In this document: one piece after another, positions 8,102-13,234 of the stretch
How positions within the stretch are numbered: position 1 is the first letter of the stretch
Layout: each line of letters opens with the position of its first letter
Origin: Triparma columacea
Lineage: Eukaryota; Sar; Bolidophyceae; Parmales; Triparmaceae
Assembly (NCBI GenBank): GCA_030267965.1
Contig: BRYA01000837.1
Coordinates: forward strand, 30,983-44,216
DNA: 13,234 bases
Direction of reading: 5' to 3'
Notes under the pieces: generated by a model
The model's database searches: none
Told to the model about the DNA's origin: nothing
Seen by the model: only the letters and a program-made list of their open reading frames with translations
Program-made: the position numbers and the translations under genes

Positions 8102-9656
8102 TCACATGTGGAACTTCCTCCTCGTCGTGTCCATCTCCTTCCTCTTATGGAAGAACTCATACTCGCCGAACCTAGTGTCGAACCCCCCCGCCAGCATCCA
8201 CCTCATCTTGAGGCTGAACCTCGGTCCCAGTTCCTGCAGCCTAGCCCTGGTCTTCCCGTTGTCCCCTTTCCTCTCTCCCTTGTGGAAGACGTACCTGTGG
8301 TGCCTTACGAAGACGTAGTCACGCTGATTGTGGAACGTGACCGCCTGGCGTCCCCTAAACTCTGGGGAGTGAGGGAAGAGGCTCCCGAAGAATCTGCCGG
8401 CCCTGTGGCCGAGCCTGGTGGTGAAATTGTTCAGGATGAGCTCGGGGATGTGGGAGGTTGCGGTACCGTGATTGGAGATGCGCTTGGGGAGGACTATGTT
8501 GTTCACCTTGAAGAAGGCAGTGGGACCTGGGAGGACGTCCTCAGCGGTGGGGGTGGGTTCCTTGGCAGGAGAGGGTGGGGCGGGGAAGGGATTTTCATTG
8601 TTGTCATCCTCGTCGTCGTCGTCGTCGTCGTCGTGGTCCTTGTGGTCATCGAAGTGTTGATCGTCGTTCTCATTATTCTCTTCTTCGTTTTCTCCACCAC
8701 TGTCTTCCTCTCCCTTCTTTCCGTTCTCCATACTCTCCGTGACTTCCATGTCTTCATCGTCACCCCAATCCTCCTCTTCCTCTCCGTCACTCTCTCCCTC
8801 CTCCTCGTCCTCCCAAACCTTCTTCCCGTCGTCCTTCCATATCCCGCTGCTCTCCGCAGGGACCCCGAGGTGACTGACCAGCATCCCGTTGCACTTCTTA
8901 CTCTTCTCGCTCAGCACGATTAGATGGGAGAACATCTGCGGCGGAGGAGAGGTGTTAGGAGGAGGTTCAGTGGTGTGGTGGAGGCCTTACTTGTCTGTCG
9001 GCATCCTTACCTTATTCCTGCTGTACTCAGTGATCTCCTTCAGCTCGTAGTCCCTTCTGGGGTAGTAGTAGCTGTTAGGTATAAGTGTGAGGAGGGCGGA
9101 AATGAAATGGAAGAGCTCGGCAGAGGGCCTCGGCCTGGTGGTGATGATGATCTTGGGCTTGATGACACAGGAGAAGTAGGGGGAGAACTCATCGTCCATT
9201 TCGTCGGCTTTGATCTCCGGGTCGGAAGGGTCGACGAGGGTGTCCTCAACCTCACGAGTGTTCTCGAGGGTCCTGGGGACATTCTTGGGGGCAGAGGAGG
9301 TGGCCTCAGAGCCTTCATCAACATCACCAGAATCTGCGTCAGCACGCTTAGCGTCGCGGACCTGCTTCTTAAGTTTTCTCTTCTCGGCAAGCCACTGCGG
9401 AATTTTGTTAAGAGATTAGGAGGAAGTGTTAGGAAGGTGTGTTGGAGGGTGTTTAGAGCGGGGTTGCGGATGAGGGTGGAAGGGATTTGATGAGGAGACT
9501 TACCTTTGCATAAACAGCACCCCTCTTGAGCTTATTCGATATCTTTGACATCGGTCTATGCGCCGCCATCGCTTCTTGTGCCTTCTGTGTGTCTGTTTTG
9601 ATGACCTCTTTTGAGCTTTTTTTGCTGGTCGATTTTGTTGAGCCCATTTTACCCAT
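8102..9656 (-). CDS. RPF1: RPF1, Brix-domain ribosome production factor 1 (pre-60S assembly)
   Basis: Exons are 9656-9504, 9394-9011 and 8935-8102 (minus), all phase 0, giving 456 residues. The basic N-terminus ([15 protein letters not shown]...) leads into [11 protein letters not shown]. The Brix domain starts at about residue 130 (PKIIITT), passes [14 protein letters not shown] and SHLIVLSE, and ends in strongly RPF1-like segments: [49 protein letters not shown] and the extreme C-terminal [18 protein letters not shown]1 is a nucleolar factor needed for 27S pre-rRNA processing and large-subunit assembly, and its Brix domain binds RNA. The protein is about 100 residues longer than the human protein because residues 203-313 form an Asp/Glu-rich insertion exactly between SHL and the PGPTAFFKV strand of the Brix domain. 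It diverges from the SWIB gene across 176 bp. Confidence 0.93.
8610..8633 (-). repeat. (GAC)8 microsatellite encoding poly-aspartate
   Basis: There are eight perfect TCG units on the plus strand. They encode the aspartate run inside the acidic insertion of RPF1. Confidence 0.9.
8936..9010 (-). other. Intron 2 of RPF1 (75 nt)
   Basis: The donor is AAG|GTAAGG at 9010 and the acceptor CGCCGCAG ends at 8936. The sense strand is C-rich and G-poor. Splicing joins ...SRNK to [10 protein letters not shown], matching the continuous Brix segment of the family, which supports both sites. Confidence 0.9.
9395..9503 (-). other. Intron 1 of RPF1 (109 nt)
   Basis: The donor is AAG|GTAAGT at 9503 and the acceptor ATTCCGCAG ends at 9395. 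The sense strand is C-rich. Splicing joins VYAK to [10 protein letters not shown] in phase 0. Confidence 0.88.
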
Positions 9657-9832
9657 TTTTACGCTTCTGATTTGGTTAGGATTAAGTCTTCCGATATATA
9701 ATGATTATAAAAGTAGGAAACGAGATAAAATTTTTCTTGATGAGACGTATGAAGGGAGAAGAAGAACTGAAGATGAAGGGAGAAAAAGAAGGAAAAACCT
9801 GAGAAAAAGGGGTAAAAGTTGCCAGTGCAAAT
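9657..9832. promoter_or_regulatory. 176-bp divergent promoter of RPF1 and the SWIB gene
   Basis: The left half is AT-rich with TATATA at 9695-9700 and TATAAAAG at 9706-9713, candidate TATA elements for the leftward and rightward genes respectively. The right part (about 9740-9818) is nearly all purine on the plus strand and would form the SWIB gene 5' UTR. The element assignments are motif-based inference. Confidence 0.4.
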
Positions 9833-10242
9833 ATGTCAGGCAAGGGACTCAACAAGGTGAGAAACTACCCCAGCCTCGATTCTTTGTACCTCCATCTCCC
9901 AATTCCATCTTATCATCTAAATTAAACTTGAAATTGTCTAAAAACCCACTCCCCTCATTCCCCTCCCTCCGCAACCTCTTCCCTCCTTCTTCTCCCCCCC
10001 CTCCCTTCCTTCAGATAGTTTCCCTCTCTCCTCAGCTCTCTCGAATCTGCAACACCTCCTCCGCCTCCCGTCCACAGGCTGTAAAGAAGACCTGGGAGTA
10101 CATAAAGTTTCACAACCTCCAGAGCTGCCCATCTGGTGATAAGAGGATCATTGTTAGCGACGGCCTTTTTAAGGAAGCGTTCGGGGAGGACAGGTTCCAT
10201 ATGATGCAGCTGGGGAGATTGATGAACAGCCACTTCAAGTGA
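9833..10242 (+). CDS. Small SWIB-domain (SWIB/MDM2 fold) protein
   Basis: Exons are 9833-9856 (MSGKGLNK) and 10015-10242, both phase 0, giving 83 residues. Almost the whole protein is one SWIB domain: LSPQL (about 12-16), SRPQAVKKTWEYIKFHNLQ (about 25-43), KRIIVSDGLFKEAFGEDRF (about 50-68) and the closing helix MMQLGRLMNSHFK. Stand-alone SWIB proteins of this size exist in plants, algae and Chlamydiae. They are linked to chromatin remodelling or organellar nucleoid organisation, and here the compartment is not evident. The first exon was chosen because MSGKGLNK ends at GTGAGA and joins in frame to a classical CTTCCTTCAG acceptor, giving the usual short lead into LSP. Other CAG acceptors at 10035 and 10079 are in frame but would remove the conserved LSP motif. 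It is convergent with the NELF-A-like gene, 126 bp away. Confidence 0.8.
9857..10014 (+). other. Intron of the SWIB gene (158 nt)
   Basis: The donor is AAG|GTGAGA at 9857 and the acceptor CTTCCTTCAG ends at 10014. The second half is strongly pyrimidine-rich. An open frame runs through it, so a naive model would give a long false N-terminus. Confidence 0.75.
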
Positions 10243-10368
10243 GCCCGAAAGGGGGTCGAGTGCTTTTGAGGGGGGAGGGGAGGGAATTAATGAGGCCCTC
10301 AAAATGAATGAAAGCACACTGTAAGGTAAAAGGTAATTTTTTTGAATGCAAAAGCCTCCCCCCATTCT
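10243..10368. other. Convergent intergenic region with an inverted repeat
   Basis: This stretch separates the SWIB stop (plus) from the NELF-A-like stop (minus). TTTTGAGG at 10264-10271 is complementary to CCTCAAAA at 10297-10304. Overlapping it, GTGCTTT at 10260-10266 is complementary to AAAGCAC at 10311-10317. This may be a shared 3'-end structure, but that role is speculative. Confidence 0.4.
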
Positions 10369-12462
10369 TCACCCCTTGATCCTCTTAGTTTTCCTCAACA
10401 GTTTGTACTGTCCAGTCCCCCAGTCAAGTTCAACATAGTCGCTCTCCTTTTCCTTTTCCCCATCCGCTCCTTCCACAACTCTAAAGCATTCGCTAATTTT
10501 GAATCTCTGTATCCCCCCCTCTCTCCCCTTCCCCTCCCCCACCCCCTTGAAGAACATTTCCAGGACCCCTCTATCATGTTCCTTAAGGCAGTTAGCTCTA
10601 GCCAAAAGTTCCCAGTACTCCTTCGCCACCCCATCCTTAGGGCTTGGGCTGTTAACGACCGTCGCGTTGAAGTCTATCGGTGGTATCTTGACGTTAGCGA
10701 GTTGTCCCGCTCCTCCTTCTTCCTGAGCCTCCTGAGTCTTCTCCCCCTCCTCTGAGTGTTCACGCTTTTCAGATCCTGCCATGGTATCTCCCCCCTCCCC
10801 TCCCCCGCCTACTTTATTAGAATCCTTAGCCTTCCCTCCCCCCTCCCCCCCCATCCCCTCTCTTTCAGCCTTCTTCCCCGCCTTAGCAACCTTGTCCTTC
10901 TCCTCCTTCCTATTCCTCCTTTCCTCTTCCCTTTTTCTTTTCCTCTCGTTTTCCTCCACCGCTTTATCTTCTCTTTTCCTTTTCTTTTTCTCCCTCCTAA
11001 CCTCGTCTTCAATTTTCTTCAAATTCGTAGCCGTCTCCTCCTTCGTGACCATCCCTGTAACCTTCTGTTTAACCTCAGTCATATCCATCATCATCATACC
11101 CTTCCTTTTCTTGCTAGTAGTCCCTCTTTTGAAGCTCGCACCGAGAGCGCTAGGCGCGGAGGCGGTGCTAGATATGTTGGACATTACCCGACTAGGCTTA
11201 GAGGAGGGTTTAAGGAACGAAGAGTTACCAGTCCCCGACGACCCGCTCCCCGTGACCGTTGATCCGACCGCATTATTCAATTTGACATTACCTACAGGTG
11301 ACGTCCTATTCCCTCCCCCCATAATCCTCGATTGTTCTGTGTTCCCCCCCTTTCCCCCCCCCTTGATCCCCTCCCCATCCATCTTGTTTTCAACCTTCCC
11401 CCCCTTTGTCTTGTCCCTCCCGTCGTCGTTACCAACCCTACCTACATCACCACCCTTTCTGACCTCTACCTTTCCCTCCCCCTGTTTACTCTTAGTTATC
11501 GTTGTATGTTTCATAATATGACTACCTACTTTCAAATTCCCTCCTTTCCCCCTTCCCCCTCCTCCTAAATTGTTGTTCCCCTGTGTAGTTAACGCACCAT
11601 CTCTCTCTAAATCGTCAACCCCGAGCACGCCAGTCCTATCGTTAGCCTGCTTTCTAACGGATACGTTTGAACCCCATTTTGAACCACCTTCGTATGAGTA
11701 TATCATGTCTGATAATGATGATGTTGGTTCACCAAGTGGGTGAAGTGATAAGGACGAATCGTTGTTCCGGGGGGGAGAGGAGGGGGAGGTTGGGAGGGAT
11801 GATATGACGGAGTTTATTAGGGATGTTAGAACGGGACCACCGAAGATGGCGGACTTTACACCGGTTACCCAGTCGAGGGAGTGGGAGGGGGACTCAAGGT
11901 CGGTTAGTATTGTGGTTGCTAGGAGGTGAGCGCTTGTTGAGGGGGGGAGGGAGGGGAGGAGGGAGGCTAGGACTAGGTAGATGTCCCTCTTTAGGGAGGG
12001 TGGTAGTTGTGTGTATGTAACAGAGAGGAGTATAAGGAAGTTGTCTTCAAGTGGTAATAGTAGTGATCCGTCGTTAAGGTTTGGTGTGTTTTGGGGATTG
12101 GAGGATGGATTTGAGGAGGTATTTGAGGATGGTTTGCGTATAACAGGTGGAGGTAATGCAATAGTATCGTGTTGTTGATCGTGTTGTGTCTCATTATTTC
12201 CATTTTTTGTACATATTGATTTACATATTTGACTATATATATGATAAAATGAACCATTTGACCAACATGATGATGATGAGGAAGATGTAGTAGTATTGGA
12301 GGAGGAGAAGGAGGAGGAGGAGGAGGAGGCAGCGTGGAGGGATGTCAATTTGGAGGATTTATTTGCTGAATTTGACGTCTTTTTAACAAAATAGGAGTCT
12401 ATAAGAGACTTTGTGAAACGTACTGTTGTAGCGCTTGCCAAATTTAGGCTATTTAGGTCCAT
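10369..12462 (-). CDS. NELFA: Probable NELF-A-like protein (negative elongation factor subunit A)
   Basis: This is a single open frame of 697 residues from ATG 12462. The frame opens earlier only at a TTG. Residues about 136-227 are a helical, leucine-rich region (FLILLSVTYTQLPPSLKRD, LVLASLLPSLP, DWVTGVKSAIFGG) resembling the N-terminal HDAg-type helical domain of NELF-A. Residues 451-467 (KKRKGMMMMDMTEVKQK) resemble the short hydrophobic LLDISEL-type segment of NELF-A. The C-terminus (about 609-696), from VAKEYWELLARAN through LEMFFKG and FKISECF to YVELDWGTGQYKLLRKTKR, matches the C-terminal NELF-A module, whose last strand reads like FEMNYATGQW. In animals NELF-A bridges NELF to RNA polymerase II and DSIF during promoter-proximal pausing. 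Between these parts lie polyserine, glycine-rich, highly basic (479-537) and acidic low-complexity stretches. The assignment is from motif recall without alignment. Confidence 0.5.
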   Translation of the reverse strand: MDLNSLNLASATTVRFTKSLIDSYFVKKTSNSANKSSKLTSLHAASSSSSSFSSSNTTTSSSSSSCWSNGSFYHIYSQICKSICTKNGNNETQHDQQHDTIALPPPVIRKPSSNTSSNPSSNPQNTPNLNDGSLLLPLEDNFLILLSVTYTQLPPSLKRDIYLVLASLLPSLPPSTSAHLLATTILTDLESPSHSLDWVTGVKSAIFGGPVLTSLINSVISSLPTSPSSPPRNNDSSLSLHPLGEPTSSLSDMIYSYEGGSKWGSNVSVRKQANDRTGVLGVDDLERDGALTTQGNNNLGGGGRGKGGNLKVGSHIMKHTTITKSKQGEGKVEVRKGGDVGRVGNDDGRDKTKGGKVENKMDGEGIKGGGKGGNTEQSRIMGGGNRTSPVGNVKLNNAVGSTVTGSGSSGTGNSSFLKPSSKPSRVMSNISSTASAPSALGASFKRGTTSKKRKGMMMMDMTEVKQKVTGMVTKEETATNLKKIEDEVRREKKKRKREDKAVEENERKRKREEERRNRKEEKDKVAKAGKKAEREGMGGEGGGKAKDSNKVGGGGEGGDTMAGSEKREHSEEGEKTQEAQEEGGAGQLANVKIPPIDFNATVVNSPSPKDGVAKEYWELLARANCLKEHDRGVLEMFFKGVGEGKGREGGIQRFKISECFRVVEGADGEKEKESDYVELDWGTGQYKLLRKTKRIKG
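12298..12329 (-). repeat. Imperfect TCC repeat encoding polyserine
   Basis: GGA repeats on the plus strand encode part of a serine-rich stretch at about residues 46-65 of the NELF-A-like protein. Confidence 0.8.
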
Positions 12463-12704
12463 ATTCGCCAAAAAGGAATGGAGGAGAATGAGGAGAGAAA
12501 GTAAGTCTCCTTTTTGGTGTGGGCTCGGGGCTCGGAGTAAGAACAGAATTTCAGTTTGGTCTTGCTTGCTCTAAATAGGCGCTTACAGTAACAAAATTCA
12601 AGCTAGGGGGGTCCATCGTTTTCGGGAGTCTAGCGTGAGCGTATAGGCTTGAATTGAAACCATCCGTTCATTTCACAAACCATAATTTACACTGATTCCA
12701 TTCC
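12463..12704. promoter_or_regulatory. Intergenic region: promoter side of NELF-A-like gene and 3' side of MYND gene
   Basis: Both flanking genes are on the minus strand, so this 242-bp stretch holds the 3' UTR of the MYND gene and the promoter/5' UTR of the NELF-A-like gene. It has a perfect 9-bp inverted repeat, AATTCAAGC at 12595-12603 and GCTTGAATT at 12647-12655, with a 43-nt loop. No tRNA or other named RNA could be fitted to it. Confidence 0.4.
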
Positions 12705-13136
12705 TCATTTCTTCTTGCCCTTGCCCTTCCTTCCTTTCTTGCCCTTCCTTCCCGTCGCAGCTGTTCCGTCCTCTCTTCCCACCACCGTTGCCCCCGCCGC
12801 CGCTCCCTTCCCTGTCTTGTGCCTCCCCTTGACCATCGCCTCACTCTCCCCCTTCTCGTTCAGCGGTCCCGTGCATAGCACCTTGTGCTTCTTCCAGTGC
12901 TTGATCTGACACTCCTGAGAGCAGTAAGCGACAGTGCGGCAGGGACACATATGGAGCTTGTCGCGCTCCTTGGCGGTGAGAGCCTCGCAAACAAAGCAGC
13001 AGAAGGGACGGCCTTGAAGGTAATGTTTCGTGATGTTGGTGATTGTAGGATCTCGTTTGGAAGGATGGGATAAATTGAATCTATCACGAACTACGTCGGA
13101 ATCGGGCTTTCCGAGATGAAGAAATGTTGCGAACAT
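12705..13136 (-). CDS. MYND zinc-finger protein with Lys/Gly-rich tail (5' end uncertain)
   Basis: From the first ATG (13136) the protein has 143 residues. A MYND finger spans residues 47-88 with ligands C47, C50, C64, C66, C72, C76, H84 and C88 (CFVC ... CPCRTVAYCSQEC ... HKVLC). MYND fingers bind proline-rich peptides of partner proteins, and no SET or other enzymatic domain is present. The tail ends in a lysine/glycine-rich stretch (KGKKGRKGKGKKK) that could act as a nuclear or nucleolar signal. The frame stays open upstream to 13214, but that codon is GTG, and pyrimidine-rich acceptor-like sequence around 13188 means that an upstream coding exon may lie beyond the window. A three-codon upstream ORF (13150-13139) ends two bases before the ATG. 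Confidence 0.65.
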   Translation of the reverse strand: MFATFLHLGKPDSDVVRDRFNLSHPSKRDPTITNITKHYLQGRPFCCFVCEALTAKERDKLHMCPCRTVAYCSQECQIKHWKKHKVLCTGPLNEKGESEAMVKGRHKTGKGAAAGATVVGREDGTAATGRKGKKGRKGKGKKK

Positions 13137-13234
13137 CTTTATTGCGACATCTCTACTAAGGCTAGGGTGTTGTCCTGTGCACGCTTGGAGGCAGAAAGTA
13201 AAGACAATATACACGTCGTTGGAGGTTGGAATAG

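Noticed and set aside
8087..8923. 278-residue open frame opposite RPF1 exon 3
   Set aside because: It mirrors RPF1 codons. The valine/leucine repeats are just the reverse complement of Asp/Glu codons.
9526..9832. In-frame upstream extension of the SWIB frame
   Set aside because: It overlaps RPF1 exon 1 antisense and the shared promoter, and reads through the intron. The spliced ATG 9833 model gives a compact SWIB protein.
10319..10324. TGTAA as a green-algal polyadenylation signal
   Set aside because: It is a single short match near a convergent 3' end. The lineage is unproven and the motif occurs by chance.
10781..11521. 246-residue open frame opposite the NELF-A-like gene
   Set aside because: It is an antisense shadow of lysine/glycine-rich codons, read as Leu/Phe/Pro/Ser runs with no membrane-protein logic.
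12540..12670. Possible tRNA or snRNA
   Set aside because: It has an inverted repeat, but no cloverleaf, no B-box consensus and no Sm-site arrangement that I could support.

Overview
This is nuclear DNA of a compact eukaryotic genome. Several genes are interrupted by short GT-AG introns (75-179 nt), and all the recognisable products are eukaryotic: an outer dynein arm docking/assembly protein, a six-helix CNBD channel, an RCC1 protein, a Brix-domain ribosome biogenesis factor, a SWIB protein, a NELF-A-like protein and a MYND protein. The flagellar gene, the small C-rich introns, the mixed GC content and the style of the cyclic-nucleotide channel suggest a unicellular alga or other protist, perhaps a stramenopile. 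The lineage is inference and cannot be fixed from the sequence alone.

Layout, left to right: (1) the first coding exon of an ODAD3/CCDC151-like coiled-coil protein (minus, 403 down to 114, continuing off the left edge); (2) a voltage-sensor/CNBD cation channel (plus, 1135-3944, with a 16-nt first coding exon); (3) an IQ-motif plus RCC1-repeat protein (minus, 7008 down to 4005, two exons); (4) a METTL21-type protein methyltransferase (plus, 7130-8059); (5) RPF1, a Brix-domain pre-60S factor (minus, 9656 down to 8102, three exons) with a large acidic insertion inside the Brix domain; (6) a mini SWIB-domain protein (plus, 9833-10242, with a 24-nt first exon); (7) a NELF-A-like protein (minus, 12462 down to 10369); (8) a MYND zinc-finger protein (minus, 13136 down to 12705, 5' end uncertain).

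The first seven genes alternate strictly in orientation. Divergent pairs share promoters of about 730, 121 and 176 bp, and convergent pairs are separated by only 60, 42 and 126 bp, so neighbouring transcripts probably overlap at their 3' ends. The genes do not form one pathway. They are housekeeping (ribosome assembly, chromatin/transcription, protein methylation) and signalling/motility genes packed together. No mobile element, tRNA, rRNA or CRISPR array was recognised.

The most notable points are a probable NELF-A homologue outside animals, a CNBD channel with an intact voltage sensor and ligand pocket but no GYG/GFG selectivity filter, the acidic insert in RPF1, and two genes whose start codon sits on a tiny first exon.
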